The notes: a model not told the origin generated them from the sequence alone. Shown: positions 17,769 to 27,099, numbered from the stretch's first letter. The stretch is DNA of 64,000 bases from Rhizobium sp. CIAT894 (GCF_000172795.2 NZ_CP020947.1:1367001-1431000), one strand, 5' to 3'. Numbers and translations: made by a program.

Positions 17769-18373
17769 GACACCATCTCCCGCTCGGCTTCGATTGCCGC
17801 GAAGCGCTCGCAGAACAGCCGCTGCGCTTCGACCGCCGGCAGCGGTTCCATCATCAGCATTTCCCTGCTGATGCCGCGCGGCTGGCCGAAGAATTTCTGC
17901 GCCTCGGCGGGCGTAAAGCCGGCCAGAACCGTCGCCTCGAAATAAGCGGCGATCGTATCGGCCTTCTTGATTCGCTCCTTGAGGTCGCGCGAGGGATGCG
18001 GCGGCAGGCCGAAGCGCAGGTGCACGGCGGCCTCCAGCCGCGTTTCCACCGTCTTGTAGCCGCCGCCGACCACCGATTTGAACGGCGAGATCATATCGCC
18101 GATCACATATTCGGGGGCATCATGCAGCAGGGCCATCAGACACTCCTGCGGCCGGGCATCGTTGAAGCGGCGGAAAATATCTTCGACGACGAGACTGTGC
18201 TGCGCCACCGAAAAAGCATGATCGCCTGACGTCTGGCCGTTCCAGCGGGCGACGCGCGCCAGCCCATGGGCGATGTCGGCGAGTTCGACGTCGAGCGGCG
18301 AGGGGTCGAGCAGGTCGAGCCTACGCCCGGACAGCATGCGTTGCCAGGCACGCGGAGCTTTCGCCGCTGTCAC
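17765..18373 (-). CDS. HD-domain hydrolase (YfbR-like)
   Basis: The 202-aa protein has the HD metal ligands of the YfbR/5'-deoxynucleotidase type: FSVAQHSLVVEDIF, then ALLHDAPEYVIGD and a later KKADTIAAYFE. YfbR dephosphorylates deoxynucleoside monophosphates, and this is the closest assignment I can make. I chose GTG 18373, which overlaps the ygfZ stop as GTGA; the longer frame to 18418 would lie inside ygfZ. At the other end it overlaps the phosphatase gene by 4 bases. Confidence 0.82.
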   Translation of the reverse strand: MTAAKAPRAWQRMLSGRRLDLLDPSPLDVELADIAHGLARVARWNGQTSGDHAFSVAQHSLVVEDIFRRFNDARPQECLMALLHDAPEYVIGDMISPFKSVVGGGYKTVETRLEAAVHLRFGLPPHPSRDLKERIKKADTIAAYFEATVLAGFTPAEAQKFFGQPRGISREMLMMEPLPAVEAQRLFCERFAAIEAEREMVS

Positions 18374-19260
18374 GCGCTGGCCTCGTCGGCACTGGCGGGA
18401 AAGGCAAGGCCGGACCATTCCGGCAGGACGAGGGAAACGGGTGTTTCGCCGGCGAGCAGCGGCGTGCCTTCCGCCATCGCGGCGCCGGCGCGGTCGATAC
18501 GCACGATCGCAAGTCCATGGTCGCCTTCGACCGAACCGAGTGTGCCCACAGGCTTTCCGGCGGCGGTAATCTCCGTTCCGGTTGCCGGCAGGGCTGTGAT
18601 GGCGGAAACGGTCACGACGCGCCGGCGCGCAGTACCGCGGTGCTGCATGCGCGAGACGACCTCCTGACCGACATAGCAGCCTTTCCGGAAGGAGAGGCCG
18701 CCGTTGAAATCCATCAGCACGTCATGCGGGAAGGCGTCCTGCAGGGCGAAGTCCGATCCCGAGGTGACGATGCCGAGGCGGATCCGCAGCGCGTCGTAGA
18801 GCGCTTGCGCGTCATCACCGTGTTTTCCCGCCCGGCGCGTGAGCATGACGCCAGCCTTGGCGAAACGACTGTCCCGGGCGCCCTGGCTGCCCCGGGCGCC
18901 TTGGCTGCCCCAGGCGCCCTGGTCATTCCCGATCTCGTCAGCATCCTCGCCCCAGGAAACGGTGACACCTTGCTCGGCGCGCGGCGCCAGCGTCACGGCG
19001 GCGCGCAGCTTGTACATCGTCAGCCGCTTCAGCAGGCCATCGCGCTGGTCGGTGTCCGTTTCGATCGTGTAGCCGTCGCCGTCCTGCCAGATCATGAAAT
19101 CAAACAGGATCTTGCCCTGTGGCGTCAGCAGCGCCCCAGGGCGGGCTTCGTCGGGCACAAGCGCGGCGATATCGGTGGTGATCAGGTTCTGCAGGAAGGA
19201 TTGGGCTTCCGCGCCGCTGACAACGAGCAAGGAGCGGTTTTTCAGGAATACGGCTGGCAT
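18370..19260 (-). CDS. ygfZ: Folate-dependent iron-sulfur protein YgfZ/GcvT-like
   Basis: YgfZ-type proteins use tetrahydrofolate and assist repair or assembly of iron-sulfur enzymes. The 296-aa protein has the hallmark KGCYVGQE (residues 193-200) and the N-terminal FLQNLITTDI and ALLTPQGKILFDF strands. Residues about 112-132 contain an unusual GSQGA-rich insert made by an 18-base near-tandem repeat (see the repeat at 18874). The gene starts the overlapping ygfZ - HD - phosphatase set. Confidence 0.9.
   Translation of the reverse strand: MPAVFLKNRSLLVVSGAEAQSFLQNLITTDIAALVPDEARPGALLTPQGKILFDFMIWQDGDGYTIETDTDQRDGLLKRLTMYKLRAAVTLAPRAEQGVTVSWGEDADEIGNDQGAWGSQGARGSQGARDSRFAKAGVMLTRRAGKHGDDAQALYDALRIRLGIVTSGSDFALQDAFPHDVLMDFNGGLSFRKGCYVGQEVVSRMQHRGTARRRVVTVSAITALPATGTEITAAGKPVGTLGSVEGDHGLAIVRIDRAGAAMAEGTPLLAGETPVSLVLPEWSGLAFPASADEASA
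18874..18926. repeat. Short tandem repeat inside ygfZ
   Basis: About three copies of an 18-base unit (CGGGCGCCCTGGCTGCCC and close variants) lie in frame within ygfZ and encode the repeated GSQGA-type residues at about 112-132. Copies 1 and 2 differ at one base, copy 3 is more diverged. Being a multiple of three, repeat-number change would not shift the frame. Confidence 0.7.
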
Positions 19261-19355
19261 GGCGGAACCTGTCGCGTTGGTTATCGCTCAGAGGTATGTC
19301 TTCGTGAGGTGGATCGCAAGCGCCATGCGAGAAGCCAAGCGCAGACAGAAGCGCG

Positions 19356-20117
19356 TCAATCGCCGGCGGTGAAGAATTTCCATTTTCCGTCAGGCTTAAT
19401 GCCGAGGCGGTAGAAATTATATCCGCCGAATTCCTGCATATCGGAAAGATCGCCGGCAGTGACGATGCGCAGCAGCTCGACGCGCTCCGGCGGCGTCAGC
19501 GACTTCAGATCCTTCTCGGCAAAATAGGGCCAGACATACATTTCATCGGGCGTGCCCTGGCCGACATGCACGAAGCCGGTCGAGATGATGTCGAGCATGA
19601 TGGCGAGGATTTCGTCTCCGTCGGGATCGCCGGAAAGATCCTTCAGCGTGCCGATCGGATCGTCGGTCGGCTCGCCCACAGTGACCTGCGTCTGCTCGGT
19701 GCCGGTACCCATCAGCGGCCGCAGCCGTTCAAGATCGCCGGAGGCGGCCGCCTCGACGATCTGCTCACGCATCTTGCGAACCGGCTCTGGCACCTTGCTG
19801 ATGTCGTAGATCACTTCGACGGGCTTGGATGTATCCTGAGCGCTCGGCGTCTTGTCGACACCCTGATTGTTCTGGCTTTTGACCAGCGGATCGGCCATGG
19901 GAACGCCGGGAGTGGTTCCGCTCTGCGGCTGGCTCTGTCCCGGAGCGCTTCCCGGCGCGGCCGGGGCGTCATTGGCCGCCTGGCCGGGGATCTTGTGCAG
20001 TTCGGAAAGCGCGTAGGCTGCCGGCGCGAGGGAAATATTGCCGGCGGCGAGGCTGAATGCAAGCAGCACCGGCGCGAGCGGAATTCGCGAAACTTTCTCT
20101 TTACCGGTGCGCATCAA
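19356..20117 (-). CDS. Exported hypothetical protein
   Basis: The 253-aa protein has a basic start and hydrophobic core (about residues 12-36, ending AAYALS), consistent with a signal peptide. A Pro/Ala/Gln/Ser-rich linker (about 45-90) follows, then a folded domain with KVPEPVRKMREQIVEAAASG, GDLERLRPLMG and a C-terminal EFGGYNFYRLGIKPDGKWKF. I do not recognise a named family with confidence; it looks like a conserved rhizobial secreted protein. It is followed by an 85-residue gene upstream on the same strand. Confidence 0.7.
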   Translation of the reverse strand: MMRTGKEKVSRIPLAPVLLAFSLAAGNISLAPAAYALSELHKIPGQAANDAPAAPGSAPGQSQPQSGTTPGVPMADPLVKSQNNQGVDKTPSAQDTSKPVEVIYDISKVPEPVRKMREQIVEAAASGDLERLRPLMGTGTEQTQVTVGEPTDDPIGTLKDLSGDPDGDEILAIMLDIISTGFVHVGQGTPDEMYVWPYFAEKDLKSLTPPERVELLRIVTAGDLSDMQEFGGYNFYRLGIKPDGKWKFFTAGD

Positions 20118-20132
20118 ACTCTCTGATATCGA

Positions 20133-20390
20133 TTATTGCAGGGTGCGGTTGGCGGAAAATTCGCCGGCAAGCATACGCTCACGCAGCGAATCAAGCAGGG
20201 CTTCGGCGCTGCTTTCCCCGTGCAATCTGATCGTCTCTCTCAGCGCATGCGCAATAGCGGCATCAGCGATGATCTCAGTCTCGATTCCGTCGGCCATACC
20301 GTCGGCCCAAGCCTCGTTCTGGTATTCCAGAGCCGCCTGCATCTTTTCATGGACGATCATATCGTCGATCTCGTTGAGGCTTGCTTCCAT
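20133..20390 (-). CDS. Small acidic hypothetical protein
   Basis: The 85-aa product begins MEASLNEIDDMIVHEKMQAA and is helical, with many Glu/Asp and Ala residues and no membrane segment. I chose the Met at 20390 because AGGAAAAGACA precedes it at good spacing; an in-frame ATG eight codons earlier lacks that. Function unknown. It is 15 bases from the exported protein gene at 19356 and could be cotranscribed with it. Confidence 0.6.
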   Translation of the reverse strand: MEASLNEIDDMIVHEKMQAALEYQNEAWADGMADGIETEIIADAAIAHALRETIRLHGESSAEALLDSLRERMLAGEFSANRTLQ

Positions 20391-20493
20391 TGTCTTTTCC
20401 TCAGAACTTCTCATGTCTTACCGCACTGTTAACAACACTAACAGCCTTTTCCCAAAACGACACGTCCGCATGCGAAAACAGGTTAATTAAACG

Positions 20494-20931
20494 TCAATTT
20501 CCAAAACGCGAGGTAATTTCTGTGGCGAGTGTTGCACCTTCGTTACGGTAGCGCTCTTCTGCCACGATGGCAGCCGCGGTGCAATCCGTATAGACGGAGG
20601 CAAAGGCGCGGTAGCCTCGGTTGAAGGCCGCCGTAAGCCTTTCCCTGCGCTGCTGCTCGCCCCCGGTCTCCGAATCGAGCAACTGCTGCATGCCGTTTCG
20701 CCATTCGTCGCCGCCTGCCGCCTTGCACAGCGTTCTGAGATAATGCACCGAACCCAACACCTCGGCGAGCCGCGCCAGCTTGTCGTCATAGGGCACGATC
20801 ACGGCCGGCGGCGGTGTAATCTCCTCCTGCGAAGGCGGCGTATTCTTGCCCCCCTGCGCCAAGGCGGGGCCGGCGAGCGCGAGCAGGGCCAGGATAGGCA
20901 GGGGCAGGAAAACGCGTCGAACGGGAATCAT
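20494..20931 (-). CDS. TIGR02301-like exported protein
   Basis: The protein (145 aa from the Met at 20931; 153 aa from the Met at 20955) starts with a signal peptide (RRVFLPLPILALLALAGPALAQ). The mature part has LAEVLGSVHYLRTLC, a Trp-containing helix (GGDEWRNGMQQLLDSE) and RERLTAAFNRGYRAF, which matches my memory of the alphaproteobacterial TIGR02301 family. Function is unknown. Two cysteines (in RTLC and TDC) could pair in the periplasm. The start is uncertain because neither Met has a clear ribosome site. Confidence 0.72.
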   Translation of the reverse strand: MIPVRRVFLPLPILALLALAGPALAQGGKNTPPSQEEITPPPAVIVPYDDKLARLAEVLGSVHYLRTLCKAAGGDEWRNGMQQLLDSETGGEQQRRERLTAAFNRGYRAFASVYTDCTAAAIVAEERYRNEGATLATEITSRFGN

Positions 20932-21052
20932 GCCGACAGTTGATACGCTGAGCATGACGGCAACAAGGCGCGCCCGAAAATTTCCACTTCTATTCGCTGG
21001 CCGCCAGAGCGTGATGCCGAACGGTTTTCGAACGACATCACGCTCTCACTCT

Positions 21053-21529
21053 TTAATCCAGGAAAGGATTTGAGGCCGATCGGGCCGAATCGTCCTGTTC
21101 TAACCGCTCTGCGCATTCGAGTACGCTCTGCGGCACGGGCAGAAGCCGGATTTCGTCCACCGTGTACCAGCCCAGCGCCGCCGCATCGTCGGCGGCTTCC
21201 GCCACCGCGTCGCTGTCAGCCTCGACCCGAAAGACCGAAAGGAAGAAATGGCTGCTGACGCTGCCATCGGCCGCGTGCGTCTTCAGGTCATAGGTCGAAA
21301 ACAGCCGCGGATTGCGCGCCGAAATGCCGGTTTCCTCACGGAATTCCCGCAGTGCCGTTTGCTCCGGCGTTTCGCCCGGTTCGCCGCGCCCGCCGGGAAA
21401 AGCATACATGTCGGCGGAAGGCGGATTACGCCGTAACACCAGAAGGAAACGTCCATCGCGTTCCAGAATGGCGGAGGAGGCGGCTTTAGCGGTGGAGATC
21501 ATGAGGGTGCTCTTGCTGTGACGGCCCAT
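21053..21529 (-). CDS. Nudix hydrolase
   Basis: The 158-aa protein has a complete Nudix box, G-x5-E-x7-RE-x2-EE-x-G (in GRGEPGETPEQ followed by TALREFREETGI), which binds the metal used to cut nucleoside-diphosphate derivatives. It resembles ADP-ribose/NUDT-type enzymes, but the substrate cannot be set from sequence. The Met at 21502 is an alternative start, giving a 149-aa protein. It is the first gene of the minus-strand run with TIGR02301, the 85-aa protein and the exported protein. Confidence 0.88.
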   Translation of the reverse strand: MGRHSKSTLMISTAKAASSAILERDGRFLLVLRRNPPSADMYAFPGGRGEPGETPEQTALREFREETGISARNPRLFSTYDLKTHAADGSVSSHFFLSVFRVEADSDAVAEAADDAAALGWYTVDEIRLLPVPQSVLECAERLEQDDSARSASNPFLD

Positions 21530-21581
21530 CCTATCGGATGAATATCGCTGAAGAAATGCGAAGGGCTCGAAAGGTGCTTCC

Positions 21582-21902
21582 GTGACCTACATCATCTATG
21601 CCTTTGCCGCCGTCTTCGAGATCGCCGGCTGCTTTACCTTCTGGGCATGGCTGAAGCTCGAAAAGCCCCTCTGGTGGCTGGCGCCGGGCATGGTCTCGCT
21701 GGCGCTCTTCGCCTGGCTTCTGACGCTGGTGCCGAGCGAAGCCGCCGGCCGCACCTTCGCAGCCTACGGCGGCATCTACATCGCGGCTTCGCTGGCTTGG
21801 CTCTGGCTGATCGAAGCCCGTGTGCCCGATCGCTATGATATCGGCGGAGCGCTGATCTGCCTTGCCGGCACGAGCCTCATTCTCTTTGGGCCGAGAGGCT
21901 AA
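21582..21902 (+). CDS. YnfA family (UPF0060) membrane protein
   Basis: The 106-aa protein is almost all membrane: four hydrophobic helices, beginning [20 protein letters not shown] and including [18 protein letters not shown]. This is the UPF0060/YnfA pattern, a small-multidrug-resistance-like fold with unproven transport role. It starts at GTG 21582. It is divergent from the Nudix gene with 52 bases between starts. Confidence 0.9.
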   Translation: MTYIIYAFAAVFEIAGCFTFWAWLKLEKPLWWLAPGMVSLALFAWLLTLVPSEAAGRTFAAYGGIYIAASLAWLWLIEARVPDRYDIGGALICLAGTSLILFGPRG

Positions 21903-22019
21903 GCATATCGCGCAAAGCGGGCAGCAATCGTCGCATCGCTCCTTCCGAAAATCATTCCGCTTTCAGGCCGATAGGCTGGGCGCCTTGACCGGGCACGAGC
22001 CGGGTGCAAAGACAGACCG

Positions 22020-22784
22020 ATGTGTGGACGTTTCGCCCTGACAATCTCCAGCGCCGACCTGCGCGATTTCTTCTCCGGTCTTGATCTCGACGATTTTCCG
22101 GCGCGCTACAATATCGCGCCGACGCAGCCGATCCTCGTCGTCATGTCGGGCGAGGGCAGGGAGCAGGGCAGCAATTTGCCCGACCGGCGTGCCGTGCTCG
22201 TGCGCTGGGGCCTGACGCCCGGCTGGGTCAAAAATCCCCAGGACTTCCCGCTGCTGATCAATGCCCGCTCCGAAACCGCGATCGGCAAGGCCTCCTTCCG
22301 CGCGGCCATGCGCCACCGCCGTGTGCTCATTCCAGCCTCCGGCTTCTACGAATGGCATCGCCCGTCCAAGGAAAGCGGCGAGCGGCCGCAGGCCTATTGG
22401 ATCCGGCCGCGCCGGGGCGGAGTCGTCGCCTTTGCCGGGCTGATGGAGGCATGGTCCTCGGCCGATGGCTCCGAAGTCGATACCGGCGCGATTCTGACGA
22501 CGTCGGCCAATGCAGGCATATCGGCAATCCACGATCGTATGCCTGTCGTCATCAAGCCTGAGGATTTTTCGCGCTGGCTCGATTGCAAGACGCAGGAGCC
22601 GCGCGAGGTGGTCGACCTGATGCGGCCCGTCCAGGACGATTTCTTCGAGGCCATCCCGGTCTCCGACAGGGTCAACAAGGTCGCGAATATGGGGCCGGAC
22701 TTGCAGGAACCTGTCGTCGTCGAAAAGCCGCTGAAGGCGCCCGAGAAGCAAAGGCCTGACGACGGCCAGCTCAGTTTCTTCTGA
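22020..22784 (+). CDS. SRAP/YedK family abasic-site DNA-crosslink protein
   Basis: The 254-aa protein starts MCGRFALT with Cys2, the catalytic residue that crosslinks to abasic sites in single-stranded DNA in the SRAP (HMCES/YedK) family. Other family motifs are RYNIAPTQPILVV, WGLTPGW and INARSET, and RCLIPASGFYEW appears as VLIPASGFYEWH. The length is normal. It is a genome-maintenance factor; no partner gene lies next to it. Confidence 0.92.
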   Translation: MCGRFALTISSADLRDFFSGLDLDDFPARYNIAPTQPILVVMSGEGREQGSNLPDRRAVLVRWGLTPGWVKNPQDFPLLINARSETAIGKASFRAAMRHRRVLIPASGFYEWHRPSKESGERPQAYWIRPRRGGVVAFAGLMEAWSSADGSEVDTGAILTTSANAGISAIHDRMPVVIKPEDFSRWLDCKTQEPREVVDLMRPVQDDFFEAIPVSDRVNKVANMGPDLQEPVVVEKPLKAPEKQRPDDGQLSFF

Positions 22785-22843
22785 AAACGGTATGCGCCAT
22801 TTTCACTCGGCGCCCTGTCCTTTCCGGTTGGAAGCGCAGCACT

Positions 22844-22990
22844 TTAGGCGGATTTCTTGACGCTGCCTGGCTTGTTCTTCGCCATCAGCGATGCTGCGAC
22901 AACGGCCTTGAGGCCGACCGGGCGATAGTTGGCGGCGAGGTCAGGCTTGGCGGTCTGCTGTTCACCGGCACTGCTCTTCTTCGAAGTCAC
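22844..22990 (-). CDS. Small basic hypothetical protein (48 aa)
   Basis: An ORF too short for routine prediction starts at GTG (complement of 22988-22990) with a strong AAGGAGAG ribosome site 6 bases upstream. The product is TSKKSSAGEQQTAKPDLAAN followed by YRPVGLKAVVAASLMAKNKP and ends GSVKKSA, rich in Lys, Ser and Ala with a central PVGLKAVVAAS helix. It is unlike any family I can name. It is divergent from the pssA/psd cluster and converges on the SRAP gene. Confidence 0.55.
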   Translation of the reverse strand: MTSKKSSAGEQQTAKPDLAANYRPVGLKAVVAASLMAKNKPGSVKKSA

Positions 22991-23298
22991 GATACTCTCC
23001 TTACCTGGATCTTCCCTGGGTATTTTGTTTTTTGAAGTTTCATCACGAATAGCGACGAAATGGGGACGCGGCTTATCAGGATTTGTGAACGCGCACCATA
23101 AATCGCGAGGCTTAACTGAAGCCTACGTTGGTTAATACTTACTGAAGGGAGCGGTTCCAGGAAAAGTGCGAAGGCAGTTTTCTGGGGAAAGCGCGCGAAA
23201 CAGCTTCCCCGGTCAAGCACAGACTTTCCCGGGGACCCGTCGCGATGAGGGCGAGAAGCATTTCCGTCGTTCGCAAAAAATCGGGAAATGCTCGAAGA

Positions 23299-24144
23299 TC
23301 AGATGTGCCGGCCGATGTCGTCGTCGCCGACGCCGGGTTCCTCGATCGTCAGCGTCCCGTATTTGCGCCGCCATCTCCGCGCGCCGAAGGGAAGCGAAAC
23401 GAGGTAGGCGGCAACGGTGAAAACCATCACCTCCCATGTGTAGCTCATCAGCAGAGCCACATAGAGCACGACGCCGAGCATCATCGGCAGCACGAGATCG
23501 CGCCGCAGGCGGTTGCCTTCCGATTTGCCGGACCAGACCGGCAGCCGGCTGATCAGCAGGAAGGCGATGGCGACGGTGTAGATCGACGAGAGGTAGGCAA
23601 ACGTGCGATCCGTCACCAGCCCGAGGAAGCCGAGATAGACCGGCAGCAGCACCAGCATGGCGCCGGCCGGCGCCGGCACGCCGACGAAATATTCCGATTG
23701 CCAGCTCGCCTTGTTGTCGCGTTCGGCCATGACGTTGAAGCGGGCAAGACGAAGCCCGGCGGCGATCGCATAGATCAGGGCGGCGATCCAGCCGAGCGAG
23801 CGGGCCTGGTCGAGCGCGAAGACATAGACGACGAGGGCGGGTGCGACGCCGAAATTGACGATGTCGGCAAGCGAATCCATCTGCGCCCCGAACTTCGAGG
23901 TCGCCTTCATCAGCCGGGCCACGCGCCCGTCGATGCCGTCGAGGAAGGCGGCGAGCAGCACCATCGAGACGGCGAGTTCGTAACGGTTCTCGAAAGCCAG
24001 CCGGATGCCGGTCAGCCCGGCGCAGATCGCCAGAATGGTGATGAGGTTCGGAAAGACGAGACGCAGCGGGATTTCGCGCAGCCTCGGGCCGCGGGCGGAA
24101 TCATCCGGCCCATTGGGCTCGAAGGGCGGAAAAGGCGTTTCCAT
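23299..24144 (-). CDS. pssA: CDP-diacylglycerol-serine O-phosphatidyltransferase
   Basis: PssA joins serine to CDP-diacylglycerol to form phosphatidylserine in the inner membrane. The 281-aa protein has the CDP-alcohol phosphotransferase motif DGIDGRVARLM ... FGAQMDSLAD (D-G-x2-A-R-x8-G-x3-D-x3-D) near residues 64-94 and about eight hydrophobic helices. I chose ATG 24144; an in-frame TTG at 24156 would add four residues. It is 17 bases downstream of psd. Confidence 0.93.
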   Translation of the reverse strand: METPFPPFEPNGPDDSARGPRLREIPLRLVFPNLITILAICAGLTGIRLAFENRYELAVSMVLLAAFLDGIDGRVARLMKATSKFGAQMDSLADIVNFGVAPALVVYVFALDQARSLGWIAALIYAIAAGLRLARFNVMAERDNKASWQSEYFVGVPAPAGAMLVLLPVYLGFLGLVTDRTFAYLSSIYTVAIAFLLISRLPVWSGKSEGNRLRRDLVLPMMLGVVLYVALLMSYTWEVMVFTVAAYLVSLPFGARRWRRKYGTLTIEEPGVGDDDIGRHI

Positions 24145-24161
24145 ATCGCGTTCCAATCTTC

Positions 24162-24860
24162 CTAGCTGCGGCGGCTGATGACAGGGCCTTTGGCGGAGGC
24201 GAATTCGGCGATAACCGTTTCCCCGGCAACCGCCGTCTGGCCGAGCGAGACACGCGGTGCCGCACCGGCCGGCAGGAACACGTCGAGCCGCGAGCCGAAA
24301 CGGATCAGTCCGAAGCGCTCGCCGGCATCGACCGGCTCGTTGGGGTTTGCCCAGCAGAGGATGCGCCGCGCCACGAGGCCGGCGATCTGCACGACGCCGA
24401 TCTGGCCGTGGCGGGTTTCGATCACCAGCCCGTTGCGTTCATTGTCCTCGCTCGCCTTGTCGAGCTCGGCATTGACGAAGCTGCCGGAGCGGTAGTTGAT
24501 GCTGACGACGCGCCCGCGCATCGGCGCCCGGTTCACATGGCAGTTGAAAACATTCATGAAGACCGAGATGCGCAGCATCGGCTCGGAGCCGAGGTTCAGC
24601 TCGGCCGGCGGGGTCACCATCTGGATCGCCGAGACCTTGCCGTCGGCGGGAGAGATCACCAGATCGTCGTCCTGCGGGGTTACGCGTTCGGGATCACGGA
24701 AGAAATAGGCGCACCACAGCGTGAAAATCATGCCGATCCAGAAGAGTGGCTTGAAGATCCAGCCCAGGACCAGCGACGCGACGAAGAAGGCGGCAACGAA
24801 GGGATAACCCTCCTTATGCACGGGGACGATCGTGTTGCGAACCGTGTTGAACAGGCTCAT
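24162..24860 (-). CDS. psd: Phosphatidylserine decarboxylase
   Basis: Psd converts phosphatidylserine to phosphatidylethanolamine. The 232-aa protein matches the short soluble/membrane-proximal class: [27 protein letters not shown] and the self-cleavage region [12 protein letters not shown], whose Gly-Ser is the processing site forming the pyruvoyl group. I chose ATG 24860 with AAGGAGACC upstream; the longer frame runs into the ABC gene. Between psd and the ABC gene a 7-bp hairpin (24930-24936 with 24949-24955) could be a terminator. It feeds its substrate from pssA next door. Confidence 0.93.
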   Translation of the reverse strand: MSLFNTVRNTIVPVHKEGYPFVAAFFVASLVLGWIFKPLFWIGMIFTLWCAYFFRDPERVTPQDDDLVISPADGKVSAIQMVTPPAELNLGSEPMLRISVFMNVFNCHVNRAPMRGRVVSINYRSGSFVNAELDKASEDNERNGLVIETRHGQIGVVQIAGLVARRILCWANPNEPVDAGERFGLIRFGSRLDVFLPAGAAPRVSLGQTAVAGETVIAEFASAKGPVISRRS

Positions 24861-25009
24861 GCTGCCGGTCTCCTTGCGTTGTCGTTTTTTGCTGGTTAGC
24901 GAAAAACAGTCTCCGGGGCAATGCTGTGGCCCCGGCACTGGTTCCGACGCCGGGGTTCTGAACAACAAAAGCCTGCCGGCGCCGTTCTCCCGTTCCGCTT
25001 TCTCGTGGT

Positions 25010-26887
25010 TCAACTGGCCGGAGCAAGCCGCGTGATCACGCCGAGATCGTCGCTTTCGCGCACCTGCTTCAGATGTTCCTCCGCCTGTGTCGCCTCGCGC
25101 TGGCGGTTCCACATCGAGGCATAGAGGCCGTTCTGTTCGAGCAGGGCGGCATGCGTCCCGCGCTCGGCGATCTCGCCACTTTTCAAGACGATGATCTCGT
25201 CGGCGCCGATGACGGTCGACAGCCGGTGGGCAATGACCAGCGTCGTGCGGTTTTTCGACACCATGTCGAGCGCCGTCTGGATTTCCCGTTCCGTCGTCGT
25301 GTCGAGCGCCGACGTCGCCTCGTCGAGGATCAGGATCGGCGGCGCCTTCAGGATGGTGCGGGCGATCGCCACCCGCTGCTTCTCGCCGCCCGAAAGCTTC
25401 AGCCCGCGTTCGCCGACCTTGGTTTCGAACCCCTCGGGCAGCGCCTCGATGAAATGCGCGATCTGCGCCACCTCGGCCGCTGCAAAGACTTCGCCGTCGC
25501 TGGCCGACGTGCGGCCGTAGCGAATGTTGTAGGCGACCGTGTCGTTGAAGAGCACGGTATCCTGCGGCACCATGCCGATATGAGAGCGCAGGCTCTTCTG
25601 CGTCACCCTGCGGATATCCTGGCCGTCGACGGTGATCGTGCCGCTCTGGATATCGTAGAAGCGATAGAGCAGGCGCGACAGCGTCGATTTGCCGGCGCCC
25701 GACGGGCCGACGACCGCAACCGTCTTGCCGGCCGGCACCTCGAAGGAAATGCCCTTCAGGATCGGACGGGCCGGATCGTAGGCGAACTGCACGTCCTTGA
25801 AGGCGATCGCGCCCTGGCCGATCCGAAGCTCGGTCGCGTCAGTCGCGTCCTTCACCTCGGCTTTGACCTCCAGGAGATCGAACATCTGCTCGATGTCGGT
25901 CAGGCCCTGGCGGATTTCGCGGTAGACGAAGCCGATGAAGTTGAGCGGCGCGGAAAGCTGCAGCAGCATCGAGTTGACGAAGACGAAATCGCCGACCGTC
26001 TGCTCGCCGCGCTGCACGGCCAGCGCCGACAGCACCAGCATGATCGTCGTGCCGATGCCGAAGATGACGCCCTGGCCGAAGTTCAGCCAGCCGAGCGAGG
26101 TCCAGACATCGGTCGCCGCCTTCTCGTAGCGCTCCATCGATTTGTCGAAGCGTTTTGCCTCCATCTCTTCGTTGCCGAAATATTTGACGGTCTCGAAATT
26201 GAGCAGCGAGTCGATCGCCTTGGTGTTGGCGTCGGTATCGCTGTCGTTCATCGAGCGGCGGATGGCTATGCGCCAGTCGGAGGCGCGGATCGTAAACCAG
26301 ATATAGGCCCAGACCGTAAAGGCGGTGACGGCGAGATAGGAGAAGCCGTAGCCCCACCAGAAGATCGCCGCCGTCAGCAGGAATTCGATGACGGTTGGCA
26401 CCGAATTGAGGATCGTGAAGCGCACGATCGTTTCGATGCCCTTGGTGCCGCGCTCGATGATGCGCGAGAGGCCGCCGGTCTTGCGCTCCAGATGGAAACG
26501 CAGCGACAGCTCGTGCATGTGTACGAAGGTCCTGTAGGCGAGCTGGCGCACCGCATGCTGTCCGACGCTGGCAAACAGCGCATCGCGCAGCTGGTTTAGA
26601 CCGAGCTGGATCAGCCGGGTGACGTTATAGGCGATGACAAGCGCGATGGCGCCGGCAAGCAGCGGCGGCACGGTGCCGGCAAGATCCATCCTGCCGTTCA
26701 AAGCATCAGTCGACCACTTGAAGAAATAGGGGACGAGCAGCAGCACGAACTTGGAGATCAGCAGGAAGACCGAGGCCCAGACGACGCGCATCTTCAGGTC
26801 GGTGCGGCCGGCCGGCCACATATAGGGCCAGAGGTTGAGAAGTGTGCGCAGCAGGTTGGATTCCGAGACTGTCTTGCTGTTTGCCAT
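25010..26887 (-). CDS. Atm1/HMT1-type ABC exporter (fused permease-ATPase)
   Basis: The 625-aa protein joins a six-helix transmembrane domain (about residues 35-330) to a nucleotide-binding domain with Walker [10 protein letters not shown] (about 390), the Q-loop, LSGGEKQR signature, Walker B ILILDEAT and H-loop AHRLST. Features such as [19 protein letters not shown] in the membrane part are typical of the ABCB7/Atm1 group, which moves glutathione-linked metal or sulfur compounds. ATG 26887 follows GGAGACAGGC. It ends 150 bases before psd begins. Confidence 0.88.
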   Translation of the reverse strand: MANSKTVSESNLLRTLLNLWPYMWPAGRTDLKMRVVWASVFLLISKFVLLLVPYFFKWSTDALNGRMDLAGTVPPLLAGAIALVIAYNVTRLIQLGLNQLRDALFASVGQHAVRQLAYRTFVHMHELSLRFHLERKTGGLSRIIERGTKGIETIVRFTILNSVPTVIEFLLTAAIFWWGYGFSYLAVTAFTVWAYIWFTIRASDWRIAIRRSMNDSDTDANTKAIDSLLNFETVKYFGNEEMEAKRFDKSMERYEKAATDVWTSLGWLNFGQGVIFGIGTTIMLVLSALAVQRGEQTVGDFVFVNSMLLQLSAPLNFIGFVYREIRQGLTDIEQMFDLLEVKAEVKDATDATELRIGQGAIAFKDVQFAYDPARPILKGISFEVPAGKTVAVVGPSGAGKSTLSRLLYRFYDIQSGTITVDGQDIRRVTQKSLRSHIGMVPQDTVLFNDTVAYNIRYGRTSASDGEVFAAAEVAQIAHFIEALPEGFETKVGERGLKLSGGEKQRVAIARTILKAPPILILDEATSALDTTTEREIQTALDMVSKNRTTLVIAHRLSTVIGADEIIVLKSGEIAERGTHAALLEQNGLYASMWNRQREATQAEEHLKQVRESDDLGVITRLAPAS

Positions 26888-27045
26888 GCCTGTCTCCAGT
26901 CCGGATGGGACTTGCCGCGGTCGCGGCGCTTCGATGCCCGGCAAAGCGCGGGCCGTGGGACGTGCCTGAAAGCGTTTCCCGCGATCCTGAGTCGTCATCG
27001 CCAGATAGGGTGCCGGCCGGACGAATACAACAAGTGCGGGGTTCT

Positions 27046-27081
27046 GGAAAAGCCAAGCCGGGCGGTTATCCCGCCCGGCTT
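27046..27081 (-). terminator. Terminator after the LysM gene
   Basis: AAGCCGGGCGG (27055-27065) pairs perfectly with CCGCCCGGCTT (27071-27081) over 11 bp with a five-base loop. On the minus strand it is followed by GGCTTTTCC. It lies 19 bases past the LysM gene stop. Confidence 0.75.
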
Positions 27082-27099
27082 GACCGCCTCGGTTTGATG

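Noticed and set aside
24860..25112. Longer psd reading frame and overlap with the ABC gene
   Set aside because: The extra 84 residues are non-homologous and overlap the end of the ABC gene; ATG 24860 has a good ribosome site.
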